This document shows positions 1 to 9,503 of a DNA stretch of 64,000 nt, piece after piece. The translations under genes were made by a program, and so were the position numbers. Positions within the stretch are counted from its first letter, which is position 1. Every line of letters begins with the position of its first letter. The notes beneath the pieces were generated by a model. That model had not been told where the DNA came from. It did no database searches and was given only the letters and a program-made list of their open reading frames with translations. This stretch comes from Bog-950 sp046329535 (lineage in GTDB: Bacteria; Bacteroidota; Bacteroidia; Chitinophagales; LD1), in the NCBI GenBank assembly GCA_046329535.1, contig JAXLUN010000001.1, forward strand, positions 62,001 through 126,000, given 5' to 3'.

Positions 1-625
1 TAGAATCCGGCAATTTTGTTATGCCTCTTACTCCATCGTAAAAGGTGTTAGTGGTGTATGTCTTAAAAAAAATCAGGTTCCCATTAAAATCTGTAAAACA
101 CAAGAAAGGTTTCACACTATAATTTGAAAGCTGTATTCCTCCCGTTATGTAATAACCTTTGTTGGTATACTCTATAAGTTTTTCTCCGAAGATAGTTCTA
201 TAACCCGGCACATTAGGTTTAATGGCTTTATAAAACTGAATATTTCCCTGTGAGTCATATTTAGTAATTGACAACAATATTTTTCCAAGCGTATCAGTAG
301 CATATCCTGTAGCAACTATGCCACCATCGGTCGTAGTAATCATACTGTTTTCGCGTGTAGCTACGTAGGAAGGATTTTCGGTTGGTCTTAATAGAGTTTT
401 CGAAATTTCGTTACCTGAGTAATCGAACTTAGCTAAAACAGATTTGATGCCGCCATTTGTGGTGGTATCCGCGATAACACCCGCTACGAACATAAAAGTA
501 TCGCGTAACTCTACTGCGTAGCATTGAGTACCTACACCATCGAAAAAAAACCTTTTTGAAAAGGTTTGTGATTTTGCCACAACAAAACTTACAAGCAGAA
601 AGAATAGGAACGCTTTTTTTTTCAT
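1..625 (-). CDS. Secreted protein of unknown function (3' end beyond window)
   Basis: An open frame starts at ATG 625 and runs without a stop for 208 codons to the left edge, so the C-terminus is missing. The first ~20 residues (MKKKAFLFFLLVSFVVAKSQ) form a signal peptide, so export is expected. The rest is rich in short beta-strand units such as TTDGGIVATGYATDTLGK and TKYDSQGNIQFYKAI, the style of Bacteroidota surface beta-propellers that usually end in a T9SS sorting domain; that end is not visible here. Only 5 bases separate it from the stop of the giant T9SS gene upstream, so the two are probably co-transcribed. I do not recognise a named family; the propeller idea is inference. Confidence 0.75.
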   Translation of the reverse strand, partial: MKKKAFLFFLLVSFVVAKSQTFSKRFFFDGVGTQCYAVELRDTFMFVAGVIADTTTNGGIKSVLAKFDYSGNEISKTLLRPTENPSYVATRENSMITTTDGGIVATGYATDTLGKILLSITKYDSQGNIQFYKAIKPNVPGYRTIFGEKLIEYTNKGYYITGGIQLSNYSVKPFLCFTDFNGNLIFFKTYTTNTFYDGVRGITKLPDS

Positions 626-630
626 ACCTA

Positions 631-3600
631 TTATTTAATGATTGCCAGTTTGCCAGAGCCAACAACTTTATCGCCACAAATTAGACGGTAGAGGTATAAG
701 CCATTTTGCCATTGCTTGCAATCTACCAAGCGCTCTGTGGCCGTTTGAGGGACCACTTCATTCAGCATTACCCTTCCTTGTAAGTCGGCAATTACAAGTA
801 AGCCAATATCTTCGTTTTGGCAACCTGTATTAAAGCTAAAAGTAACTTCGTTTTTAGCAGGGTTAGGATATACCTTTAAATAAGGTTCAGCAACCGGAGG
901 TTGCTTTATTTTTTCAGTTTCTGGTTCCGCTTGTTCTGTAGCATCGCGTTTTAAGCTATAGCCCATATCGGGAATTTGCGGTGTGGTGCGATAGGGGTAG
1001 TTATAGAAGAAGTGAAGGATGCCCTGTGCTTTGCGGGCAGAAGGCAGGTCGCCTTTTTGGGCAATGGCATCTAACTGCTCTACCTGCGATGAATCTAAAT
1101 GCGAAACCGAAATGCTATCTGTGCGAAGAGCGGCTTTGAAAAGCGTTAGCTCTTTAAATACTTTGTAGGAAGTATCCTGATACGCAGTGAGGTTGTAGCG
1201 GACAGGGATACTATCGAGCAACATGAGGGCCGTGTCGGCTATGCCTGTTTCGAAGTAATCGTCTATTACCGCCATATCGGCTTCGGGGTGTTTTAGCTTG
1301 CCGAGCCAATGCCGATATTCTGCATGGCTGTAGCCCGAGGTATCGTGAAACATATTAATGAGGATGCTGCTGTTGAGGCGGTGGTACTCCTGCGAATAAG
1401 TGCTGTTGAGCATTTCGTGCGCGGTGCGGGTGGTGGTATCTCCGCGCCTTGCGCGCAGGAGATTTGCATAGTCGGCATTAATACTATCCTGCACTTGCTG
1501 CATAAACAATTCGCTTTGCAGGGCATCGGGGTTGGCGTAGAGTATGTTGTAAATTTGGGTAGAAGTAAAGAACCCTTTGCGCTTTACCACGGCTTCTAAA
1601 ACTGCTTCGCTTAAGTAGGGCGATTTAGCCAAGAGCGAATCTTTGAGGGCCGAAGCGCCAGCAGTCGCTGTATCTATTTTATGTTTTAGCAAGGCAGTGT
1701 TGCCGCCATCTATCATAGCGTTTAGTTGTGTAAGTTCATCGGAATAAGCCCAATAGGCGGTGTCGAAATCAGCTTTCATTTCGGTTATGTTGGTAGGTGT
1801 AAGCGAACAGGCAATACATCCGCCATCAGGGTCTAAACTTGGGCAAAATCTGTCTCGCTGGGCTTGAACAGGATTAACCATGCCCGCAGCAGTTACGTTG
1901 TTTAGCTGCGGTGTTTGCGGTGCTGTATAGTAGTATTGGTTCACGTCAAAATAGCTTCTGTTCATATAATGATGCTCGTTAGGCAATGTAGCGTTGTTTG
2001 GCGAAGAAAAAATATCTGCTGCAGAAATTGTTTGACCGGATGCTAAATCAATAGAATTCTGTGCATGGGCAATACCGTGATTAGGGGTAACGAAATCCTG
2101 ATAAACGGTGTAATCGAGTTGCTGTGTCTGATTGTCGTTGTGGTTACAGAAAAAACGCAAGCCAGTTAAGCCCGATGCTCCGAAGGTATCGGGACTACTC
2201 CGGTTTACCAAATTAGTGAGGGTGGCAAAGCTGATGTTGTGGTAGATGTTGGCGTTGGTTTCGTTATCTGCCTCACCGGTATTGAAGAGTAAACTGCCAA
2301 TGGCTGCAAAAGGGGCATCTATGCCGTTATCGCTGTTAAACTCGTTGCCTATGTGCTGAAAGCCCGTGGAGTTATCTACGGCAACACCAATAAAATGGCC
2401 TGCAGGGCCATCGCTGAGTTCGAGATGCCCTACGGTAAACAAGTTGCCGTTAACGGCACTTTGGTTGCTGTTGCTCATAATAACCCCTGCCTGATTGTCG
2501 GTAAACTCTGAATTGTAAATATAAACGGGTATATCGGATGTTCCGTTTTCGACCAGCACTCCTGTATAAAGGTTTTTGAAGGTGCTTTTAATGCTGTTGC
2601 TGTTTTGTGTAACGTAAGGGAATTCTTTTACGGTATAGGAGGCATCTATAGAGCCAATGCCGGTGCCGAGATTGTGCGGGTTGGTAGTGCGTGTGTCGTT
2701 GTTTTCGAAACTGCACCCTTCGAACTTAACGCCCGATGTGCCCCACATAGTGGCATGGGCGCTGAAAGGATGTTCATCGCTATGTTCATTGTCTGTGTTA
2801 AACTGGCAGTTTTTGAAGTAACTGAGGTTGGGCATTTCGATTCCACCCTGCCAGTTTTTATAATACATAAATTCCACGCTGCGCCTGTTGTTCACAAACT
2901 CGGAACCAACTGCCCGTACTATACCACCCGTGCCACCTTGGTAACCGAAAGACTCATCGACCCAACCATCAGCAGGATTCCATACCCGAAGAGCCTCATA
3001 GGCATTTTTTATATGGGCATTATGTAAGTACACAAAACCTTGGTTCTGGGAAACAGCCGTATTGTCATCATTGGTAGATAAATCCTGTGGTAATAGTTTG
3101 TTGCCTTTTACAATTATGCCATCCCACATCGCACCGCAAGTATTGGTAATGGTCGCTCCGTCATCCACTATCAACTTGCCACCAGGTTCTACCGTGATGG
3201 TGGTGCCGCGAGCCATGTTTATTTCAGTAGAGGAACCTGTGACCGTGAGAGTAATACCGTCAGGAATAATTACGCTTGCGTGTTGTTTGCGTGCGGTATT
3301 CCATTCTTCGTCTGCGGTGAGGGTGTATGGTGGCAGGGGTGGCAGGTCGGTCTCCCAAAGCCCCATTTCTTGTAATGAAGTCCTCAACTTTTGTCCGCAA
3401 TAATTTATCTGCAAATCAAGAACGGGTGCAATAGGCAAATCTTTATTGAAGCACTGCCAGTAACCTGCCGTAGCCCCCCCGTTGCAGTTATGAGAACCAT
3501 AATCCGGCATCCATTCATACACCCCCCCGTATGTACCTGCATATATTTTATCGTTACTACCTTTGTGATAAACCATACTTAAAATTGGCAAATCCGGTAA

Positions 3601-6600
3601 TCCTTCAGACCTGTCAACCCAGTTTTGCCCTGCATCACACGAATAAAAAACCCGTTCGAGCCCATCAACCAGTTCATCATTATTGTTCCGGTAATACCCA
3701 CCCATCGAAACCCATATTTCGTCAGCATTATCAGGGTTGGTAAGTACATATGCCGGTGACCAGCACTCCGGGAAACCATTGCCCAATGTTAAATCAGAGT
3801 ATGTTCCATCAGATTTTTTTCTTATTACAACTTTTTCATGTCCTGAATTGCAAGCGTTTTGATGATTGTACACCATAGTTAATACATCACCAGTAGGATT
3901 CGACACATTGATATCAAAGGAAAGTATGTAATCATCGGTAATATTGTAATCCTTACCACAAGTAGTTACGGCAGTTTGATCATAACTTAAATATGGTGCA
4001 CTGCTGTTGTGTTTTACTTTCAGTATTTCATTGTATCCCACATAAAATTCTTGTGTGGTTGGGTGAACCACAATGGGATGGTAGTGGTATCTAGCTGAGG
4101 TAGTAGCCGTAGAAGGAGTAATTCCGGTTGGTACATCTAGATCTTGATTTGGGCCAAAACCAAAATTACCTCTGTAATCCATCAAAATAACAGTCCCATC
4201 ACTACTTTCGAACAATAGATGGTGAGAGTTATTCGGATTGCTGCTGTTTGGGTTTTTCCAATCATCATACCTTGCAACTCCATTGTCAGATTGATTAACA
4301 ACTCTGTTCCAGACATAATCAGTAGTGTTTTGGTTTCTATAAACAAAAACGCCATTATGGGACATACCAACACCAATCGTTTTATAGTCAAGTTCTGATG
4401 CTGCTACGCTTCTGTAAGAACCTATTACCAAGCCAGTTCCGTTAGCATTTTCAAATTCAGAAAATATTGTTGCGTTTGGTCTTTTAACGCATAAACCGCC
4501 ATCTGAGCCAGCTAAAACAATATCATTAATTCCATTATCGTAAGCATCATCTGACCAATACATCAGCATACTACGAATATCTCCATGCGTTTCTTGTCCA
4601 TTTGCGAAATCGCCATTATAATTCCCAACCTTAGTCCAGTTTACTCCATCGTTTATTGACTTCCATAGTTCTAAATTTCCATAATACATTACAGCTTCGC
4701 CATTAGTTGCCATGCTTCTTGATACTTCAAATTTTTGAAGGCCAACATTACTATTGGCAGGTTGAAATGAAAATGTAACAGGGAATGTTACATGATGGGA
4801 TAAACTCAGATTATCACCTAGAGTTAAGTAGTTCGTATTATTTACTTCCGCGAAAATCTCTTTGTTGTTAGTTCCAATAACATTGTTGGCGAGTAGGTAA
4901 AATCTACTTTTTGTCGGTATCGAAACCATATAATTACTCGTATTGGTCAAATTCGTAAGTGGCACATTAATCTGGTAAATATTTGCTGTGGGTAAAGTTG
5001 ATGATAAATCATCTATTATTCTCCATACTTCATCGTTCCCGTTAGCACTGCCAAAAAATGTATTTATAAATATGGCATCGTGTTCATTCGAAGCCAAATC
5101 GGGTACAAAATTTATGCCTCGGAAAGAAATCCCAGCATTACTATGTTGAAAAATTTTTGTCCAGTTTCCGTTGCTCTCTCTTCGAAATAACTTATCACCA
5201 GCCAAAGCATAAACGATATGCGTATTGGGTGAGATAGCTACTCTTACATGTTCCTGCAAAACTCCAGGATAAGTTCCAGTTAAACCTGGAGCTATCCGTA
5301 ATTGCGTGTTTAAATTATCGTCTCTTGTCCATGTCTCTCCACCATCGGTAGAATAAAAAACACCTAAACTAAAAAAGTCATATCCTGCGTTGAAATTATT
5401 TCTAGTGCCAACCCATATTTTGTTTAAATCACTCGGGTCAACAGCAATTGAAGAAATTCCTACAAACGTAAAGGTGTTACCTGTATTATTGTCAACAAAA
5501 GGAACGTACATCCAGTTTTGACAACCATCTTCTGTTTTCCATAACCCACCACCTGTGCCTATTAATATTTTTTGCGGGGGATTTTGTATTGGGTTGGCTT
5601 TAGGTTCAGCCCATACAGCAAAAACTAAGTTTGCAGCTTGGTCAGGAGAAGCATCCACTCCTATGTTATTCCATTCGTAATCGTTTGAACAATTATTAGG
5701 AACTAAATTTATTTGCTGAGCTAAGGCACGTGCATAAGGGTCAAAACTTCCGTCCGCATTTACCATCAATCGCCAGTATTGCTTCCACTTCTGATACTCA
5801 TTAAAGAACTCTTGCTCTCCATCACGACACAAGATCAATCCGGCTTCATCTAAGATAGAATCTATTTTATGAACAATTTTAAAGTAATTATAGTCAAAGG
5901 AATCTTCAACCATTTCTTCGTATACCTCTTCTGCGATTTCAACACAATTGACATTAGTTACGGTTGTAGACACATGGCTGCTTAAACAGCCCGTAGTATC
6001 ATTTTTACTTTTTAGCCAAACAGTATCAACACTATTTTCTTCAACTAATACATTTATGTCTTCGCCATTATTGATTACCGTACTAGACCCAAAATTCGAA
6101 TTCAGCGACCATACAACTTGATTTCCGTTGTCACCCGCCTGTAAACTTAAATAAGTAAAATTGTAAGTTGTGTCATCGCAAACACTCTGTGGGGCGGGTG
6201 CTGTCGGTGCCTCCGGCCTCATATTCACCTTCCCCGTAGTAAACACCCCACCACTCACACACCCCGTAGCACTCGTCCGGCTTCTCAACCAAAGCGTATC
6301 CGTTTCACCCGCATTTACCGTAAAATAAATATCGTTGCCACTGCTCACAACAGTAGAACTATCAAAACCACTATACCGGCTCCACTCAATCTGGTTACCC
6401 CCGCTGCCTGCCAATACACTATCAAACACAAACGTATAAGCCGTATCGCTGCACACACTCTGCGAGGCAGGCGCAGTAGGGGCAGCCGGTAAACTCAAAA
6501 TACTTATTACACCCGTTGCCTTGCGCGTGCTGCTCACACAACCTGCTGCCGAGCGCGAGGCCGCATAAAAAGCTCCGCCCGTAGTTGGGTTAACGGTTAA

Positions 6601-6714
6601 ACCGGCACCACTGGCCGCACTGCCCAGTAAACTACCCCCGCTACTTTGGGTATACCAATCAATACTGTTTCCCCGCATTTTGTAGCGCTTATACTCAGTT
6701 AACTTTCGCTGCAC
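631..6714 (-). CDS. Giant multidomain T9SS surface protein (readable part)
   Basis: A 2027-codon open frame. Residues ~1-245 hold Ig-like segments spaced by PTAP(A/P)QSVC(S/D)DT motifs. Residues ~370-1110 carry sortilin/BNR-type beta-propeller motifs (KTEDGCQNW near 395, STDGGETWT near 455). Residues ~1150-1510 look like a right-handed parallel beta-helix rich in Asn and Gly. Residues ~1620-1900 are helical. The last ~85 (from KVYPNPAKNE near 1944, ending GSGKLAIIK) form a type A T9SS C-terminal sorting domain, so the product should cross the outer membrane by T9SS and be displayed or released. The apparent start at 6714 is a GTG lying inside an Ig-like unit with no signal peptide; homologous protein continues upstream in shifted frames to an ATG near 7856. 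The true gene is therefore ~2400 codons, either mutated or mis-sequenced at its 5' end. Substrate or ligand unknown. Confidence 0.85.
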   Translation of the reverse strand: MQRKLTEYKRYKMRGNSIDWYTQSSGGSLLGSAASGAGLTVNPTTGGAFYAASRSAAGCVSSTRKATGVISILSLPAAPTAPASQSVCSDTAYTFVFDSVLAGSGGNQIEWSRYSGFDSSTVVSSGNDIYFTVNAGETDTLWLRSRTSATGCVSGGVFTTGKVNMRPEAPTAPAPQSVCDDTTYNFTYLSLQAGDNGNQVVWSLNSNFGSSTVINNGEDINVLVEENSVDTVWLKSKNDTTGCLSSHVSTTVTNVNCVEIAEEVYEEMVEDSFDYNYFKIVHKIDSILDEAGLILCRDGEQEFFNEYQKWKQYWRLMVNADGSFDPYARALAQQINLVPNNCSNDYEWNNIGVDASPDQAANLVFAVWAEPKANPIQNPPQKILIGTGGGLWKTEDGCQNWMYVPFVDNNTGNTFTFVGISSIAVDPSDLNKIWVGTRNNFNAGYDFFSLGVFYSTDGGETWTRDDNLNTQLRIAPGLTGTYPGVLQEHVRVAISPNTHIVYALAGDKLFRRESNGNWTKIFQHSNAGISFRGINFVPDLASNEHDAIFINTFFGSANGNDEVWRIIDDLSSTLPTANIYQINVPLTNLTNTSNYMVSIPTKSRFYLLANNVIGTNNKEIFAEVNNTNYLTLGDNLSLSHHVTFPVTFSFQPANSNVGLQKFEVSRSMATNGEAVMYYGNLELWKSINDGVNWTKVGNYNGDFANGQETHGDIRSMLMYWSDDAYDNGINDIVLAGSDGGLCVKRPNATIFSEFENANGTGLVIGSYRSVAASELDYKTIGVGMSHNGVFVYRNQNTTDYVWNRVVNQSDNGVARYDDWKNPNSSNPNNSHHLLFESSDGTVILMDYRGNFGFGPNQDLDVPTGITPSTATTSARYHYHPIVVHPTTQEFYVGYNEILKVKHNSSAPYLSYDQTAVTTCGKDYNITDDYILSFDINVSNPTGDVLTMVYNHQNACNSGHEKVVIRKKSDGTYSDLTLGNGFPECWSPAYVLTNPDNADEIWVSMGGYYRNNNDELVDGLERVFYSCDAGQNWVDRSEGLPDLPILSMVYHKGSNDKIYAGTYGGVYEWMPDYGSHNCNGGATAGYWQCFNKDLPIAPVLDLQINYCGQKLRTSLQEMGLWETDLPPLPPYTLTADEEWNTARKQHASVIIPDGITLTVTGSSTEINMARGTTITVEPGGKLIVDDGATITNTCGAMWDGIIVKGNKLLPQDLSTNDDNTAVSQNQGFVYLHNAHIKNAYEALRVWNPADGWVDESFGYQGGTGGIVRAVGSEFVNNRRSVEFMYYKNWQGGIEMPNLSYFKNCQFNTDNEHSDEHPFSAHATMWGTSGVKFEGCSFENNDTRTTNPHNLGTGIGSIDASYTVKEFPYVTQNSNSIKSTFKNLYTGVLVENGTSDIPVYIYNSEFTDNQAGVIMSNSNQSAVNGNLFTVGHLELSDGPAGHFIGVAVDNSTGFQHIGNEFNSDNGIDAPFAAIGSLLFNTGEADNETNANIYHNISFATLTNLVNRSSPDTFGASGLTGLRFFCNHNDNQTQQLDYTVYQDFVTPNHGIAHAQNSIDLASGQTISAADIFSSPNNATLPNEHHYMNRSYFDVNQYYYTAPQTPQLNNVTAAGMVNPVQAQRDRFCPSLDPDGGCIACSLTPTNITEMKADFDTAYWAYSDELTQLNAMIDGGNTALLKHKIDTATAGASALKDSLLAKSPYLSEAVLEAVVKRKGFFTSTQIYNILYANPDALQSELFMQQVQDSINADYANLLRARRGDTTTRTAHEMLNSTYSQEYHRLNSSILINMFHDTSGYSHAEYRHWLGKLKHPEADMAVIDDYFETGIADTALMLLDSIPVRYNLTAYQDTSYKVFKELTLFKAALRTDSISVSHLDSSQVEQLDAIAQKGDLPSARKAQGILHFFYNYPYRTTPQIPDMGYSLKRDATEQAEPETEKIKQPPVAEPYLKVYPNPAKNEVTFSFNTGCQNEDIGLLVIADLQGRVMLNEVVPQTATERLVDCKQWQNGLYLYRLICGDKVVGSGKLAIIK

Positions 6715-7856
6715 ACATTCGTAGCTGTGCTGGGGGTAGCAGCCGTTGGCACGCAGCAGGCCGTGGGTTTACTGTTGCTCAATTACATATCATCCTCCAG
6801 CAACCCACCGGCTATCCGATGCATTTGATACAAGGCACTGGATGTAGAGCCCACCGTATAATAGGTTGCTCCGGTGTCGGTCATGTAATACCGTGCCCGT
6901 TCTGGGTTGCCAATGCCCAGGTTTGTCCGGCAGGGGCACTACCCAACACTGTCAGGGTTACACCCGTGCCCTGGCACTGCGGGCTGTTACTGTAATGACA
7001 GGCGCAGCAGGACGAGGTTTCACCACCACACTAATCGTCACCGTATCAATCCCCAGCAGCCGGTCGCATCATAGCGGCTGTGGATATAGTAAGTTCCGCT
7101 GCTTGTAACTAACATACACGTTTATTTCCGTGGTTCCCGTTATGTATGGTCATATTAAATCCAGAGCCAAAATACCAGGTCTGTCCGCTAGAGGTGTTCC
7201 AACTCGGTCAAGGTAACCTGTCCGCAATTGGGCGAATTACTCGTGGGTGCATTGGGTGCCGGGCACCGGCAAAGCCGTAACGACAAGAAAGCTGTTCGGG
7301 TCGCGCTTACACATCGCACTGCTCTTTCGCTTCTACGCCATAATGACATGCTCGGTATCCATGATAGGCCAGTAATAGGCTGCGCTGTGCTGGTCAACGG
7401 CACATTTCCGGTTGCTTGCGTATACCAAAAATAGTGTTCCCCACCGAATTACCCTTAACCCGGCAGCTACCACTGCATACGGTGCTGTCATCAATCGATT
7501 TGGTGGGTGCCGCAGGCACTGCATTCACCGTTACGGTAGCCGTGGCACAGGCTGTAGTGCTGCTGCAACTGCCGCCTTCCGCTCTTGCCCAATAAGCTTT
7601 TAGTCGTAGTCGGGCTAACTGTAATCACGGCCCCGGCTGTCTATCAAAGTTCCTCCGCAACTGCCCGTATACCACTTCCATTGCGCCCCTGTTCAACGTT
7701 TCACTTCCGTTAAACTGGTCGATGCTGCCGTTACAGATAGATAAAGTTCCGCTCACTCCGCTGGCGCAGCGCTGTCTGCTCACACATCTGCTTCCGCTTA
7801 AGGTAATTGGCAAAACTGCTGTAAAAGTAGCCAGGTAGCAAGTAAGGTTTTTTCAT
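6715..7856 (-). pseudogene. Frameshifted N-terminal part of the giant T9SS protein
   Basis: No long frame is open here, yet on the minus strand coherent Ig-like protein can be followed by changing frame about every 50-200 bases. Examples are SSTTACATATVTVNAVPAAP, FWYTQATGNVPLTSTAQP, YGVEAKEQCDV, NAPTSNSPNCGQVTLT, SGQTWYFGSGFNMTIHNG and VTSSGTYYIHSRYDATGCWG. At ATG 7856, adding one A to the A6 run gives MKKTLLATWLLLQQFC, a plausible signal peptide. At least eight indels are needed to restore the frame, while in-frame nonsense changes are few. That pattern fits either consensus error in a repetitive region or recent decay. Joining it to the downstream frame would give a protein of ~2400 residues. 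Confidence 0.7.
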
Positions 7857-8022
7857 AGGACAGGTTTTATGGTGAATAGAAAAAGAGGGAGAGTATCGCT
7901 AATTCACAAATGTAAACGTCTTGGCGGCAAATACAGTTACTTCCGCTATGTAAACAAACAAAACCCCGTAGGGTGGTATAGAGTTAAAACCGCCCACCCT
8001 TAACGGATAAAAAAGCGATAGC

Positions 8023-8289
8023 TCACAGGTCCAGTTCAAACAACTGCGGGTCTGCCGTAAACACGCTGTCCACTATTGTTGGCCGTCAGGTTGTTCTTTA
8101 ACTCTTCAACTGAAAACTGTCAAACTGTGCCGTATCGCTCACATAAACTTCATACAAGGCAAAAGTTCTTGGCACACCATTCAGGGTTTCTATATTATAA
8201 TATCCCTTCACCGAATCAACCACTGCCGCATTCTGGCAATAAACAGTTCCTGCCATCAGCAGCATAAAAAGTGTTACAGATAATTTCAT
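8023..8289 (-). pseudogene. Small secreted protein, frameshifted
   Basis: ATG 8289 begins a clear signal peptide (MKLSVTLFMLLMAGTVYCQ) followed by ~44 residues ending in DTAQFDSFQLKS, where the frame stops at 8098. Shifting frame recovers LKNNLTANN and then VDSVFTADPQLFELDL with a stop at 8023-8025, so the intended product is probably ~88 residues. It needs two small indels, like the neighbouring segment. A good promoter lies upstream (8307-8337), suggesting the gene is or was expressed. Function unknown. Confidence 0.55.
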
Positions 8290-8306
8290 AGTGTTTGTTT
8301 ATTAAG

Positions 8307-8337
8307 TAAAGGTATTTTGCTTTTTAGGCAATGTCAA
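8307..8337 (-). promoter_or_regulatory. Promoter of the small secreted gene
   Basis: On the minus strand a TTG at 8337-8335 and TACCTTTA at 8314-8307 are separated by 20 bases. This matches the Bacteroidota -33/-7 pattern (TTTG and TAnnTTTG) except for the last base. The predicted start site lies ~10-15 bases before ATG 8289. Confidence 0.55.
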
Positions 8338-8451
8338 TCATTCAGTAGGTTTATTTTGCTATGAGTTTAGTCAGGTCTGTCTTTTTTTCCTTGTCCAATC
8401 AATCCCTTCCTGTTTGTTTCACAAAGTATTGTTTTCTCAGCCATTAAACTT

Positions 8452-8473
8452 CCCACGGTTTCCGTGGGTTTTT
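8452..8473 (+). terminator. Terminator-like hairpin facing + strand
   Basis: CCCACGG (8452-8458), a 3-base loop, then CCGTGGG (8462-8468) followed by five T's on the + strand. The shape is an intrinsic terminator for + transcription, although no + gene is recognisable upstream. Paired with the hairpin at 8499-8520 it may insulate both directions. Confidence 0.45.
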
Positions 8474-8491
8474 GTTAAAAGTGTAACTCAA

Positions 8492-8520
8492 ATAAAAAAG
8501 GCCGCGCGTGTGCGCGGCCT
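8492..8520 (-). terminator. Intrinsic terminator of the 8547-9503 gene
   Basis: A perfect 9-bp GC-rich stem (8499-8507 with 8512-8520, 4-base loop) is followed on the minus strand by a run of six T's. It lies 27 bases past the stop of the minus-strand gene ending at 8547, the expected place for its rho-independent terminator. Confidence 0.8.
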
Positions 8521-8546
8521 CCGGCCCTGCTCCTAATAAATTCATC

Positions 8547-9503
8547 TCAAAATTTCTTCAAGCTTATGTTCTTCGTACTCACCGTACCCGTTTCTACAAT
8601 CACCTCCGTTTCCTGTAAAGTATACCCCGGCAGTTCCGTTTTCATCCCGTACCTCTGCGCCCTCATTTGCAGCGATACAAAGTAACCGTCCTCCTCACTG
8701 GTTACCACAATAGCCGGTTCATTCTCCGGGGTAAAAGTAATAGTAACACCGGCCAGCCCCGCATGGGTATCGGTATCCTGCACCCTACCGCGCACCCCCG
8801 CAGTTTTCGGGTTCACCATATCCAGCAGCGTAGCAAACACAAATAAAGAACGCACCCCGGCATCATTCACATAAACCCGCTGCGCATCCTTCATCATATC
8901 CATCCCCTCCGTATAGCAGGCATTCAGAGCCCTCACCTTCGCTGCGGTAGCCTCCTGTGTCTGCTCAGCCACCTTAAACTGCCAGTAAGTCTTTTCAAAA
9001 TCCTTCCGCCTGCTCTCTACCTCTGCCTGAAAAGTAGCAGGCATATTCCCCGGCCCTGTTAAGGCACTCAGTTTAGCTTCAATATAAATCTTCATACTAT
9101 CCCCCAATCCCTGCACACTCTCCCAATCCTCACGGCTGCCATCCCGGTAATAAGCCTGCCCCGCCTCCTCATAATTAGGCTTGCGCATCGGCACATCCTC
9201 CCCCTTAAACACATCATCAATATACCCTTTCAGCAACTGAAAATCATTCAAACAATAACCGGCCTCTCGAACCAGTTTAATCCGCAACTCCTCCGCCTCC
9301 CCGCTGCGGGCCTGGTAATCCGGCAATGTCCGCGCTGCGGCAATACGCGCCTTAGCCTCACTCGCCAGCAAAGCGGTATACTTCGCAGGCTTGTAAGCCA
9401 TTAGTTTATCCAAATGCATGTCATAATTATCCCAGGCTGTTTCCAGCACACTGATTAAATCCTTTTGCGAGCAGGGATAACTCGCGGTTACTTCAGTTTC
9501 CAT
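8547..9503 (-). CDS. Uncharacterised helical protein with C-terminal carboxypeptidase-regulatory-like domain
   Basis: 318 residues from ATG 9503, no signal peptide or membrane segment. Residues ~1-230 are mostly helical and charged, with Tyr/Trp-rich pieces such as EDWESVQGLGDSMKIYIEAKL. The last ~85 residues (from GVRGRVQDTDTHAGLAGVTI) look like a carboxypeptidase-regulatory-like beta-sandwich, common in Bacteroidota proteins, although usually in exported ones. It stands alone: a strong terminator follows it and the repeat array lies upstream. By eye its DNA is richer in C and G (many CCC, GCC, CGC codons) than the housekeeping genes to the right and resembles the secreted-protein genes to the left. 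Family and function not recognised. Confidence 0.75.
   Translation of the reverse strand: METEVTASYPCSQKDLISVLETAWDNYDMHLDKLMAYKPAKYTALLASEAKARIAAARTLPDYQARSGEAEELRIKLVREAGYCLNDFQLLKGYIDDVFKGEDVPMRKPNYEEAGQAYYRDGSREDWESVQGLGDSMKIYIEAKLSALTGPGNMPATFQAEVESRRKDFEKTYWQFKVAEQTQEATAAKVRALNACYTEGMDMMKDAQRVYVNDAGVRSLFVFATLLDMVNPKTAGVRGRVQDTDTHAGLAGVTITFTPENEPAIVVTSEEDGYFVSLQMRAQRYGMKTELPGYTLQETEVIVETGTVSTKNISLKKF

Noticed and set aside
2605..3027. 140-codon + frame inside the giant T9SS gene
   Set aside because: Antisense to a clear protein with beta-helix pattern; composition fits a shadow frame.
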